Positions 25,773 to 33,503 of a stretch of 64,000 nucleotides of DNA are shown here, piece by piece; the first letter of the stretch is position 1, and the number at the start of each line of letters is the position of its first letter. Source of the DNA: Thermohalobaculum sp039822785 (GTDB lineage Bacteria; Pseudomonadota; Alphaproteobacteria; Rhodobacterales; Rhodobacteraceae). The stretch lies in NCBI GenBank assembly GCA_039822785.1, contig JBCBMO010000001.1, positions 310,001 to 374,000 of the forward strand, written 5' to 3'. The translations under genes were made by a program, and so were the position numbers. The notes beneath the pieces are model-generated. The model was given only the letters and a program-made list of their open reading frames with translations. It ran no database searches and was not told the DNA's origin.

Positions 25773-26552
25773 TTAGCGCAGGATGGCCCGGTAGCGCAAT
25801 CGCACGTAGTCGGCCCACCAGGTGCCGTCCTCGGCACGCAGCGCCGGAGTGACCAGCCGCGTGACCCGCGTGATGAAGGCCTCGCGGCGGTCAGGAGCGA
25901 CCCTGGCCAGCACCGGGGCGGCCAGCGTACCGAGCCAGGCCTCCATGCCCGCATCGACGCGCGTGGGCCGGGGGATCAGGTCACAGTGCTCGACGGTGAA
26001 GCCATGACGCTCCAACCGGGCGCGCTGCGCAGGCGCGGAGGGAAAGGCCCAGACCTCGTCGAGCGTCGTGTCGATCCCCTCCTCCGCCAGCGCGGCGATC
26101 AGCGCGGTGCGGATGGCGGCGACATTGCCCTGGCCGCCCTGTTCGGCCACCAGCAACCCACCCGGGCGCAGCGCCCGCGCGATGCCGGCGATCACGGCGT
26201 CCTGGTCCGGCATCCAGTGGATCGCCGCGTTGGAAAAGACCGCATCGAAGGCACCCTCGAAGGGAAGCGCCTGGCCATCGGCCTGCTGCGCCGTCAGGCC
26301 CCGCGCCTGCGTGGCCGCCACCATGTCGGCAGAGGCATCCACGCCGGTGACCCGTGCGCCCCGCGCGGCGAGGGCCGCGGTCATCGGCCCGTCGCCGCAG
26401 CCGAGATCGAGCACCTCGAGCCCCTGGACAGGCCCGAGCAGATCGAGCACCGGTGTCGCGAGATCGGCGACGAAGCGTGCATCGCGGGCATAGCGCGCGG
26501 CGGACCAATCCGGCGTGCTCGGCGCGCCCTGCCCGGCCTGGGCCTCGCTCAC
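25773..26552 (-). CDS. Class I SAM-dependent methyltransferase
   Basis: The 259-residue product has a Rossmann methyltransferase fold: motif I VLDLGCGDGPMTAAL, the acidic end of strand 2 VTGVDASADMV, motif II region FDAVFSNAAIHWM, then LRPGGLLVAEQGGQGN. This resembles trans-aconitate or ubiquinone-type small-molecule methyltransferases; the substrate is not readable. The start codon is GTG (26552) within an 11-bp repeat shared with the mlaD end. The gene lies between mlaD and DUF2155 in the same direction and probably belongs to that operon. Confidence 0.88.
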   Translation of the reverse strand: MSEAQAGQGAPSTPDWSAARYARDARFVADLATPVLDLLGPVQGLEVLDLGCGDGPMTAALAARGARVTGVDASADMVAATQARGLTAQQADGQALPFEGAFDAVFSNAAIHWMPDQDAVIAGIARALRPGGLLVAEQGGQGNVAAIRTALIAALAEEGIDTTLDEVWAFPSAPAQRARLERHGFTVEHCDLIPRPTRVDAGMEAWLGTLAAPVLARVAPDRREAFITRVTRLVTPALRAEDGTWWADYVRLRYRAILR

Positions 26553-26579
26553 GCCCCGCTCACGCCCCGCTCACGCCCT
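26547..26579. repeat. 11-bp tandem repeat, three units, at the mlaD/methyltransferase junction
   Basis: The unit gctcacgcccc occurs at 26547-26557 and 26558-26568, with a copy differing at the last base at 26569-26579; a fourth, degenerate unit (gctcac) starts at 26580. The array supplies the methyltransferase GTG start and ends beside the mlaD stop. As 11 is not a multiple of 3, copy-number change would alter spacing but not the coding frame, because the array lies before the start. Confidence 0.85.
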
Positions 26580-26581
26580 GC

Positions 26582-27034
26582 TCACTCGCCACCGCCGCCG
26601 GCGATGAAGCGGCCGACGAGGTCGAGGAGATTGACGCTGTCCTGCGTGTACTCCATCTCCTCGCCGCTCTGGAGCATGTACTCCGAGGAGCCGGGATCGA
26701 TGGCGATGTAGCTGTCGCCCAATAGGCTCGCCTGGGTGATCTTGGCCGCACTATCCTCGGGCACCAGAACGCCTGGGTTCAGGGTCAGGGTCACGCGCGC
26801 CTCGAAGGTGTCGGTGTCAAGCTCCATGCGGCTGATGGAGCCCACCTTGACGCCGGCGATGCGCACGTCGCCGCCCTGCGCCAGCCCCTCGGCCTTGCCG
26901 AAGGCCGCCACGATCTGGGTGCCGCCGCCGGTGCCCAAGCCAAGATCCGCCGTCGTTGCCGCATAGCCGACAAAACCCGCCGTCGCGGCCAGCACGAGCG
27001 CGCCGACGAGGGTCTCCCCCATGTTCTCCGCCAT
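26582..27034 (-). CDS. mlaD: Outer-membrane lipid asymmetry protein MlaD
   Basis: MlaD is the periplasmic MCE-domain subunit, anchored in the inner membrane, of the ABC system that moves phospholipids between membranes. The 150-residue product has one N-terminal membrane segment (GETLVGALVLAATAGFVGYAA) and an MCE domain (FGKAEGLAQGGDVRIAGVKVGSI, TLNPGVLVPEDSAAKITQASLLGDSYIAIDPG), close to the usual length. The other Mla subunits are not in this window. In Rhodobacteraceae an isolated mlaD beside NDUFA12 and DUF2155 is common, as I recall. Only 4 bp separate it from the NDUFA12-like gene. Confidence 0.93.
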   Translation of the reverse strand: MAENMGETLVGALVLAATAGFVGYAATTADLGLGTGGGTQIVAAFGKAEGLAQGGDVRIAGVKVGSISRMELDTDTFEARVTLTLNPGVLVPEDSAAKITQASLLGDSYIAIDPGSSEYMLQSGEEMEYTQDSVNLLDLVGRFIAGGGGE

Positions 27035-27038
27035 CGTC

Positions 27039-27428
27039 TTACTCCGGCTGCCAGGCGTCGTAGTCGCCGCGCGCCGGCGCCCGGGTTGCCGGCGTCAACA
27101 CGCTGCCCGGAGGCCGATAGGCCTGATCGGTGCCGGTCAGGTTCGGCACATGCGGCTTTTCCCAGACCTGCACCGGCAAGGGCGCATCGGTCGGCGGCGT
27201 GTCATAGGTGTGGTGCAACCAGCCATGCCAGTCAGGCGAGACGCGGCTTGCCTCCGCCTCGCCGTTGTAGATGACCCAGCGCCGGCTGCCGTCCTCGGTG
27301 CGATAGAATTTGTTGCCGGCCTCGTCCTCGCCCACCAGCACGCCATGGCGTGCCGTGAACAGGCGGGTGCCGATGGTCTGGCCGTTCCACCAAGTGACGA
27401 GTTCGAGGAACCAATCCATCAGGCGCAT
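27039..27428 (-). CDS. NADH:ubiquinone oxidoreductase accessory subunit NDUFA12-like
   Basis: The 129-residue product corresponds to the 17.2-kDa (NDUFA12) accessory subunit of complex I found in alphaproteobacteria and mitochondria. Signatures are WWNGQTIGTRLFTARHG, VGEDEAGNKFYRT, RRWVIYNGEAEASRVSPDWHGWLHHTYDTPP and the C-terminal P.TRAPARGDYDAW.P. The start at 27428 (MRLMDWFLELVTWW) has GGGAGAG about 8 nt upstream; the upstream frame is Arg-rich and not part of the family. It is the first gene of a leftward chain NDUFA12-mlaD-methyltransferase-DUF2155. Confidence 0.95.
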   Translation of the reverse strand: MRLMDWFLELVTWWNGQTIGTRLFTARHGVLVGEDEAGNKFYRTEDGSRRWVIYNGEAEASRVSPDWHGWLHHTYDTPPTDAPLPVQVWEKPHVPNLTGTDQAYRPPGSVLTPATRAPARGDYDAWQPE

Positions 27429-27573
27429 TTGCGGTCTCTCCCGGTTGCCGCCGGCACTATGGCGAAGGGCTCCGACAGCGTCCAGTGTCGCCGTGGACGC
27501 GGTGTCGAGGGGGCGTCGAGGCGGCATCAGGCCGGCACTGCGGGTGGGCCATGGCAAGATTGCAACGGTGACC

Positions 27574-27588
27574 TTACGTTTACGTCAA
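27574..27588. promoter_or_regulatory. Candidate operator upstream of the FadL gene
   Basis: A near-palindrome, TTACGTTTACGTCAA, lies 111 bp before the FadL start, in an A+T-richer patch of the 270-bp divergent region. Read on the other strand (ttgacgtaaacgtaa) it resembles, from memory, the operators of LiuR-type MerR regulators that control fatty-acid and branched-chain amino-acid breakdown. A -35-like ttgtga begins at 27589, so a bound regulator would touch the promoter. No promoter has been tested. Confidence 0.4.
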
Positions 27589-27698
27589 TTGTGATCAAAG
27601 CTTCCGTAACGTTATCCCTTGAAAGCGGTCGGCAGATATCGGAGCCGACTGACAGATCGCGAATGTGAATGAATCGCGACAGTTGGAGGGAATGGTCC

Positions 27699-28991
27699 AT
27701 GAAGACCCGGAATTTCAGCCGTCTGGCGGCTGGCACGGCATTTTGCGCGCTTTTCGCGGCACCGCAGCTGGCTGAGGCGGGTGCCTTTCAGCTCAACGAA
27801 CGCTCGACCTCCTCGCAGGGCATGTCCTTTGCGGACAGCGTGTCCGGCGCCAAGGACCCGACCTATGCGGGGTTCAACCCGGCGGCGCTGTCGAAGATCG
27901 AGTCCTTCGCCATCGGCGGCAACCTGTCGTTCATCGGCCCGATCTCCGATGGCGAAACCAGGCGCGCCGTCCTCAACGGGGTGGAGGTGCCGGTAAGCAG
28001 TCTGCCCGCCACCGTCGAGACCAGCACCAATGCCGACCGCAGCGGCATCGTCCCAGCCTCCGCCATCGGATACCGGATCAACGAGGAGGTGGTGCTGGGC
28101 TTTAGCCTGAAGTCGCCCTTTGGCCTGTCGACCGAGAACCCGGACAACTTCATCGGCGCGGCGGATGGCATCGCGTCATCGCTGATTACGGTGGAGGCCT
28201 CGCCGGCGATCTCCTACCAGGTGAACGACAGGCTGGCCTTTGGTGGCTCGGTCAATGTGCTGTTTCTCGATGCGCGGCTCACCAACTCCGCGCTGATCCT
28301 CGACGGTCAGGACATTCAGTTCGGCTTTTCGCTCGGCGCGCTCTGGGAGCCGATCGACGGCACGCAGATCGGCCTCGCCTATCACCATGGCTATGAGTTC
28401 GACGTGGCGGCAGACGCGGCCTTCACGAGCCTTGCCCCCGCGCCGCTGAACGGCTTTGCCGGGGTGGTCTTCGACAGCTCGGTCTCGGCCAACCTGCCGG
28501 CGACGATCCAGTTCGGCGTGACCCAGGAGATCACGGACGATATCCGCGTGAGCGCGGAGGTGAGGGGCATCTTCTGGTCGGCCTTCGACGCCATCGACAC
28601 GAGCATCCCCGATCTAGGCTTCGAGGCGAGCGATCCGCAGAATTACGAGGACGCGTTCTTCGTGGCCGTGGGCGGCGAGTACGACGTGACCGAGGATCTG
28701 ACCCTGCGCGGCGGCCTCGCCTATGACGACTCACCTACCATCGATTCGACTGCCACGGTCGAGGGCCGAACGGTGCGCGTGCCCGATGCGAACCGCCTCT
28801 GGGTCTCGACCGGCGGCTCCTACGACATGGAGATGTTCGGCCAGGACATCACGGTGGATGCCGCCTACTCCTATCTCTTTGCGCTGGAGAACCCCGAGGT
28901 GGAGATCCGCAGCGGGCCCTTCGCGGGCTCGATCGTCGAGTATGACGGCGGTGCGCATATCTTCTCCATCGGCGGCTCCATTCGCTTCTGA
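27699..28991 (+). CDS. OmpP1/FadL family outer-membrane transporter
   Basis: FadL-type beta-barrels admit long-chain fatty acids and other hydrophobic compounds through the outer membrane. The 430-residue product has a signal peptide (LAAGTAFCALFAAPQLAEA) and then the family N-terminus GAFQLNERSTSSQGMSFADSVSGAKDPTYAGFNPAALSK, whose NPAAL element is diagnostic. Alternating hydrophobic strands follow to a final FSIGGSIRF ending in Phe, the usual outer-membrane assembly signal. GGAGGG lies 8 nt before ATG 27699. A structured intergenic repeat follows its stop. Confidence 0.95.
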   Translation: MKTRNFSRLAAGTAFCALFAAPQLAEAGAFQLNERSTSSQGMSFADSVSGAKDPTYAGFNPAALSKIESFAIGGNLSFIGPISDGETRRAVLNGVEVPVSSLPATVETSTNADRSGIVPASAIGYRINEEVVLGFSLKSPFGLSTENPDNFIGAADGIASSLITVEASPAISYQVNDRLAFGGSVNVLFLDARLTNSALILDGQDIQFGFSLGALWEPIDGTQIGLAYHHGYEFDVAADAAFTSLAPAPLNGFAGVVFDSSVSANLPATIQFGVTQEITDDIRVSAEVRGIFWSAFDAIDTSIPDLGFEASDPQNYEDAFFVAVGGEYDVTEDLTLRGGLAYDDSPTIDSTATVEGRTVRVPDANRLWVSTGGSYDMEMFGQDITVDAAYSYLFALENPEVEIRSGPFAGSIVEYDGGAHIFSIGGSIRF

Positions 28992-29000
28992 GCCCTCGAT

Positions 29001-29242
29001 CAAGCGGCATCCCGGCTAGTCGCCGGGATGAGTCCTCGGGAGCGCTGAGGGGCCGGCGGTTTCCCCGGTGCTGCGAGGTCGTGCGTTTGGGGGGTTAGAC
29101 GTAGGGGCTGGGGAGAAGCCCGAGGGGCTTCTTGCCGAGCATGATGCCACGGTCGGGGCGCCTCGAGGACGCGCCGGCCTTGCCGGTCGCCTGCGGCGAT
29201 CCCCCCGGGTGCAACCTGAGGCATGCGTTGACCCGCCCCGAC
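29001..29242 (+). repeat. Intergenic structured repeat, copy A
   Basis: This 240-bp stretch between the convergent fadL and tgt genes is one of two related copies; the other is 63754-63979. Shared blocks in order: a 7-bp-stem hairpin (29009-29029, ATCCCGG/CCGGGAT); an 18-bp identical block ggccggcggtttccccgg (29051-29068); a 20-bp identical block (29104-29123) continuing into hairpin aagccc-gag-ggggctt; and a GC-rich segment bounded by gtcggggcg (29152-29160) and cgccccgac (29234-29242). No frame here looks coding. Both copies follow the stop of a plus-strand gene. Confidence 0.8.
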
Positions 29243-29256
29243 TGCGGCGGCGGGTT

Positions 29257-30381
29257 TTAGAGGGGGGGCAGATCGCCCTTGGCGCGCTCGGCGCGGAAGG
29301 CGGCGGCATACTCTGCGAGGCGGCCCTCGGCGATGGCGGCGCGCAGGCCCGCCATCAACTCCTGATAGAACCAGAGGTTGTGCGCGGTCATCAACATCAT
29401 GCCGATGATCTCACCCGAGCGCTGTGCGTGGTGGAGATAGGCCCGGCTATAGGCGCGGCAGCAGGGGCAGCTGCAGTCCGGGTCGAGCGGGCGCGGGTCG
29501 TCGCGGTGGCGGGCGTTCTTGATGTTGATGTCGCCGCGCCGGGTGAAGGCCTGTCCCGTCCGGCCCGAGCGGGTGGGGAGCACGCAGTCGAACATATCGA
29601 CGCCGCGCTCGACGGCGCCCAGGATGTCCTCGGGCTTGCCGACGCCCATCAGGTAGCGCGGCTTGTCCGCCGGCAGTTGGCCCGGGGCATAGTCGAGCAC
29701 GTCGAACATCAGGTCCTGCCCCTCGCCCACCGCGAGGCCGCCGATGGCATAGCCGTCGAAATCGATGGCCCTCAAAGCCTCGGCCGAGGCAGCGCGCAGA
29801 TCCGGATAGATCGAGCCCTGCTGGATGCCGAAGAGCGCATGGCCCGGCCGGTCGCCGAAGGCATCGCGCGAGCGCTGGGCCCAGCGCATCGAGAGATCCA
29901 TCGAGGTCTTCGCCGTCGCCTCGTCCGCCGGAAAGGGCGTGCATTCGTCAAAGGCCATCACGATGTCAGAGCCGAGCTGGCGCTGGATCGCCATGGAGCT
30001 CTCGGGCGTCAGCATGTGCTTGGAGCCGTCGATATGGGAGGTGAAGGACACCCCCTGTTCGGTGAGTTTGCGCAGCTCCGCGAGCGACATGACCTGAAAG
30101 CCGCCACTGTCGGTGAGGATCGGCCGGTCCCAACTCATAAAGCGATGGAGCCCGCCGAGGCGCTCGATCCGGTCGGCGCCGGGCCGCAGCATCAGGTGAT
30201 AGGTATTGCCGAGCAGGATGTCTGCGCCGGTCGCGCGCACCTGTTCGGGCAGCATCGCCTTCACCGTCGCCGCCGTGCCGACGGGCATGAAAGCGGGGGT
30301 GTGGATGGTGCCACGCGGGGTCTCGACCCGGCCGAGGCGGGCCTTGCCGTCGGTGGCATCGAGGTGGAAGCGAAACGTCAT
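29257..30381 (-). CDS. tgt: tRNA-guanine transglycosylase
   Basis: Tgt exchanges guanine 34 of tRNA Asp, Asn, His and Tyr for preQ1, the committed step of queuosine formation. The start MTFRFHLDATDGKARLG at 30381 gives 374 residues, the normal length. Signatures are GNTYHLMLRPG, LTDSGGFQVMSL with the catalytic-site aspartate, GIQQGS, GYAIGGLAVGE, the nucleophile region MFDCVLPTRSGRTGQAF and the zinc site DCSCPCC with a downstream histidine pair (AYLHH). GluQ-RS, which glutamylates queuosine on tRNA Asp, is encoded 3 kb away (33504-34424). Confidence 0.97.
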   Translation of the reverse strand: MTFRFHLDATDGKARLGRVETPRGTIHTPAFMPVGTAATVKAMLPEQVRATGADILLGNTYHLMLRPGADRIERLGGLHRFMSWDRPILTDSGGFQVMSLAELRKLTEQGVSFTSHIDGSKHMLTPESSMAIQRQLGSDIVMAFDECTPFPADEATAKTSMDLSMRWAQRSRDAFGDRPGHALFGIQQGSIYPDLRAASAEALRAIDFDGYAIGGLAVGEGQDLMFDVLDYAPGQLPADKPRYLMGVGKPEDILGAVERGVDMFDCVLPTRSGRTGQAFTRRGDINIKNARHRDDPRPLDPDCSCPCCRAYSRAYLHHAQRSGEIIGMMLMTAHNLWFYQELMAGLRAAIAEGRLAEYAAAFRAERAKGDLPPL

Positions 30382-30432
30382 CGGCCGCTGATGCGCGGTG
30401 GCCGCCTTTCGGTCAAGGGGCACAGGGCCTGA

Positions 30433-30475
30433 GGCGGCGCGCCCTGGTATCGCCGGGCGGCGCGCCCTCGTATCG
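30433..30475. repeat. Near-perfect 20-bp direct repeat, period 23, between tgt and a DUF3592 gene
   Basis: The two copies, 30433-30452 and 30456-30475, differ at one base (ggcggcgcgccct-g/c-gtatcg). They lie in the 145-bp divergent region between tgt and the small membrane-protein gene and contain the palindrome ggcgcgcc. This could be a slippage duplication or a pair of protein-binding sites. Confidence 0.7.
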
Positions 30476-30526
30476 ACCCATTCCGGTGCGATTTGGATCG
30501 TGGGTGAACGGATCAGGGGGCCTGTC

Positions 30527-31000
30527 ATGAGCCTCGGTGGAAAGCTCTTTGGGGTGGTGCTTCTGGGCCTCGGCCTTGGCGTCGCGGGTTGGCATGGCGA
30601 GACCCTCTGGGCCGCCTGGCAGCTTGGCGAGGATGGGCGTGAGGTCACGGCGGAGGTCACCGCCAAGCGCATCGATCAACCCCATGGGCGGAGCCGGGCG
30701 CGGGTCACTAGCGTCTCGGTCAACGGCGTGGGGATCGAGAGCCCGCGCGAATGGTTCAAGAGCCATATCCTGGAGGTGCGCTATACCCTGGACGGTGCGG
30801 CCTATGCCGCCGATGCCCCGGTGAGCAAAGCCTTCTTTGGCGATCACGCCAAGGGCGATCGCCTGAGCGTGCGGGCGGCGCCCGGCGTGCCCTTCGCGGA
30901 TGCGGAGGCCCGCGCCACCTTGACCTATGCGCTGCACCGGATCGCGATCGGCGGGGTGATCGCCGTGGTCGGGGTCATCGTCCTCCGTGTCGACGCTTAG
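30527..31000 (+). CDS. DUF3592 membrane protein
   Basis: The 157-residue product has a membrane segment at each end (about residues 5-22 and 135-154). The extracytoplasmic middle has the DUF3592 pattern: EVTAEVTAKRI near the start, ILEVRYTLDGAAYAADAPV, then GDRLSVRAAPGVP. Function unknown. The start at 30527 has AGGGGG 6 nt upstream. It is a single gene between tgt (divergent) and sufT. Confidence 0.8.
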   Translation: MSLGGKLFGVVLLGLGLGVAGWHGETLWAAWQLGEDGREVTAEVTAKRIDQPHGRSRARVTSVSVNGVGIESPREWFKSHILEVRYTLDGAAYAADAPVSKAFFGDHAKGDRLSVRAAPGVPFADAEARATLTYALHRIAIGGVIAVVGVIVLRVDA

Positions 31001-31123
31001 GGGCGCGCGGCCCGACTTTGGTGGCAGTGCAGCACGATTTGGCCTAGGGTTCTGGTTGCGCCGCCCTTTGACGCGGGCGACCGGCGTTTCTATGTAGCAT
31101 CGACGCCACCAAGGACTGGGCCG

Positions 31124-31483
31124 ATGAGCGAGACCGAACTGCAGGAGGGTGAGCCTCTCATCAAGCCCTCGAGCGAGGACCACCCGATCTATGACAGCGT
31201 GGTGGAGGCCTGCCGCAGCGTGTTCGACCCGGAGATCCCGGTAAACATCTACGATCTCGGCCTCGTCTACTCGGTCCGGATCGACGGCGAGGGGCATGTG
31301 GACGTGGATATGACGCTGACCGCGCCGGGCTGCCCGGTGGCGGGCGAGATGCCGGGTTGGGTGGCCGATGCGATCGAGCCGCTGCCGGGGGTGAAGACCG
31401 TGAACGTGGCGCTCGTCTGGGAGCCGCCCTGGGGCATGGACCGATTGACCGACGAGGCGCGCCTCGAACTCGGGCTGATGTGA
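31124..31483 (+). CDS. sufT: SufT / MIP18-family Fe-S assembly protein
   Basis: The 119-residue product is a DUF59 (MIP18) protein as found with SUF systems, needed for maturing Fe-S proteins. Signatures are SVFDPEIPVNIYDLGLVYSV, VDVDMTLTAPGCPVAGEMPGWV with the conserved cysteine, and VKTVNVALVWEPPWGMDRLT. AAGGA precedes the start by 8 nt. The A-type carrier gene follows after 8 bp, the usual end of the alphaproteobacterial suf operon. The rest of that operon (sufB, C, D, S) is not in this window. Confidence 0.93.
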   Translation: MSETELQEGEPLIKPSSEDHPIYDSVVEACRSVFDPEIPVNIYDLGLVYSVRIDGEGHVDVDMTLTAPGCPVAGEMPGWVADAIEPLPGVKTVNVALVWEPPWGMDRLTDEARLELGLM

Positions 31484-31491
31484 GGTAAGCG

Positions 31492-31845
31492 ATGTTCGGC
31501 ATTCCTGGTGAGGACCCGGTCAAGCTGACGGATGCGGCCGCCAAGCGCATCCGTGCGCTGATGGATGGCGGCGAGGTCAAGGGCCTGCGCATCGGCGTCA
31601 AGAAGGGCGGCTGTGCGGGCATGGAATACACCATGGAGCACGCGACCGAGATCGCGCAGCACGACGTGGTGGTCGAGAAAGACGGCGCCCGGCTGCTGGT
31701 CGCCCCCATGGCGCAGATGTTCCTGTTCGGCACCGAGGTCGACTACAAGACATCGCTGCTGGAGAGCGGGTTCGTCTTCAACAACCCCAATGTGGTCGAG
31801 GCCTGCGGCTGCGGCGAGTCGATCAAGTTCGCCGATCCCGCCTGA
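31492..31845 (+). CDS. sufA: A-type Fe-S carrier (SufA/IscA family)
   Basis: A-type carriers hold and pass Fe-S clusters to client enzymes. The 117-residue product has the three invariant cysteines: one in KKGGCAGMEYTM and two in VVEACGCGESIKF near the C-terminus. Its ribosome binding site (GAGG) overlaps the sufT stop codon, so translation is coupled. Whether it is closer to SufA or ErpA in specificity cannot be told from sequence alone; the sufT neighbour favours SufA. Confidence 0.9.
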   Translation: MFGIPGEDPVKLTDAAAKRIRALMDGGEVKGLRIGVKKGGCAGMEYTMEHATEIAQHDVVVEKDGARLLVAPMAQMFLFGTEVDYKTSLLESGFVFNNPNVVEACGCGESIKFADPA

Positions 31846-31936
31846 CGACCCCCTCTGCCGACGCATCAGCGCTTGAGAGGGCGGTCCTTCTCTCTATGGT
31901 CGCGGCGACTGGATCGCGATCACAAAGGACCGTCTC

Positions 31937-32692
31937 ATGAGCGCCACCGCCCCCCGCCGTACGCTTGCCGCCGGAAACTGGAAGATGAACGGGCTTGGCG
32001 CGGCGCGCGCGGAGCTTGAGAGCCTGATCGAGCGGGTGCGCGGCACCGGCGCCGATGTCCTGATCTGCCCGCCTGCCACGCTGATTGCGGGTTTTGCCGC
32101 GGCGGCCTCGGGCAGTGCGGTCGGGATCGGTGGGCAGGACTGTCATGCGGCCGAGAAGGGCGCGCATACCGGCGATCTGTCGGCTGAAATGTTGGCGGAC
32201 GCGGGGGCCACGGCGGTGATCCTCGGCCACTCAGAGCGGCGGGCGGATCATGGCGAGACCGACGCGGTGGTCCGTGCGAAGGTCGAAGCCGCCTGGCGCG
32301 CAGGGCTGATGGCGATCCTATGTGTGGGCGAGACCGAGGCGGAGCGCGATGCGGGGACGACACTGGATGTCGTTTCGCGCCAGCTCGAGGGGTCGCTGCC
32401 CGATGGTGCGGGTGCGGCGCGGCTGGTCGTGGCCTATGAGCCTGTCTGGGCCATCGGCACGGGCCGCACGCCCACCCTGTCGGAGATCGCGGAGGTGCAC
32501 GACAGCCTGCGTGCGCGGCTGACGGATCGCCTGGGCGCCGAGGCAGAGGGCGTGCGCCTGCTCTACGGCGGGTCGGTCAAGCCCGGCAACGCGGCCGAGA
32601 TCTTTGCGCTGGAGAACGTCGATGGCGGGCTGGTCGGTGGCGCCAGCCTCAAGGCCACCGACTTTGCCGCGATCGTTGAGGCGGCAGGTTAG
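31937..32692 (+). CDS. tpiA: Triosephosphate isomerase
   Basis: TpiA interconverts dihydroxyacetone phosphate and glyceraldehyde 3-phosphate. The 251-residue product shows the active-site lysine and asparagine (AAGNWKMNG), the histidine (ILGHSERR), the catalytic glutamate loop (VVAYEPVWAIGTGRTPT) and phosphate-binding YGGSVKPGNA and GGASL. AAAGGA lies 7 nt before the start. It stands apart from the tkt-gap-pgk-fba cluster at 55.7-62 kb. Confidence 0.98.
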   Translation: MSATAPRRTLAAGNWKMNGLGAARAELESLIERVRGTGADVLICPPATLIAGFAAAASGSAVGIGGQDCHAAEKGAHTGDLSAEMLADAGATAVILGHSERRADHGETDAVVRAKVEAAWRAGLMAILCVGETEAERDAGTTLDVVSRQLEGSLPDGAGAARLVVAYEPVWAIGTGRTPTLSEIAEVHDSLRARLTDRLGAEAEGVRLLYGGSVKPGNAAEIFALENVDGGLVGGASLKATDFAAIVEAAG

Positions 32693-32723
32693 GCGCCGCC
32701 GCCCCCCTGGATCAGGAAAGGGA

Positions 32724-33422
32724 TCAGGCGATCTGGGTCTTGGCCTGGCCGATCCAGTCGTCGCGGAAGCAACGGCCCTTGAAGGCGGTCAGGTTGTCGT
32801 CGACCCAGGTCAGGTCCTTCTCGCTGAAGCCGGCGATCTGCTCGAACTGATAGATGCCGAGACCGTTGAGCTGCTTCTCCAGCGCCGGGCCGATGCCCTT
32901 GATCATCTTCAGATCGTCGATCTTGGCCGGCTTCTCCGCCAAAAGTCCCGCGGGCTTGCCCTTCTTCGCCGTCTTGGCCGGCGCAGGTGCCGCGGCCTTC
33001 GGGGCGGCGGTTTCTGCGGGCTTCGCAACGGGCTTCGGGGCCGGCTTGGGCGCGGGCTTCGCCTCGGCGACCGCGACAGGCTTGGGTGCGGGCTCCGGAG
33101 CTGGCTTGGCGGCGGGTTGGGGCGCCGGCTCCGCGGCCTTTGCCGGCGCTTTCGGCGCCGCCTTGGCAGCAGGCTTCGGTGCGGCCTTGGCGACCGGTTT
33201 GGTGACGGGCTTAGCGACCGGCTTCACCACCGGCTTGACGGCGGTCTTCGGGGTGACCGGCGTGCCCGGTACCTCGAACGGCAGGCCCTCGGCGAACCGC
33301 CACGTAACACCGAAAGCAGGGGCTACTGGGAAGAAGCTGATCCACAGCTCAAAGGCCTGGCGCGCGGGCTTCTGCCAAGCCTCCATCACCTCCGTGGCCT
33401 GCGTCATTTGTTGAGGGAACAT
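32724..33422 (-). CDS. Lys/Ala/Pro-rich linker protein with C-terminal helix-hairpin-helix domain
   Basis: The 232-residue product has three parts: an N-terminal 50 residues with aromatic sequence (QAFELWISFFPVAPAFGVTWRF); about 110 residues of K/A/P repeats (VAKPVTKPVAKAAPKPAAK); and a C-terminal helix-hairpin-helix domain (DDLKMIKGIGPALEKQLNGLGIYQFEQIAGF, then VDDNLTAFKGR.FRDDWIGQAK). The last domain closely resembles the C-terminal extension of alphaproteobacterial NuoE and some ribosomal and nuclease-like HHH proteins. The linker resembles histone H1-like tails, so DNA binding is possible. The start at 33422 has a strong GGAGG 4 nt upstream. Function unknown. Confidence 0.8.
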   Translation of the reverse strand: MFPQQMTQATEVMEAWQKPARQAFELWISFFPVAPAFGVTWRFAEGLPFEVPGTPVTPKTAVKPVVKPVAKPVTKPVAKAAPKPAAKAAPKAPAKAAEPAPQPAAKPAPEPAPKPVAVAEAKPAPKPAPKPVAKPAETAAPKAAAPAPAKTAKKGKPAGLLAEKPAKIDDLKMIKGIGPALEKQLNGLGIYQFEQIAGFSEKDLTWVDDNLTAFKGRCFRDDWIGQAKTQIA

Positions 33423-33503
33423 GACACCTCCATAAGGATCTAATGATCTTTGGGCGTCTTATGGGATGTTTTTGTGCAATGCAACATGAAGGTGCAGATC
33501 TTG

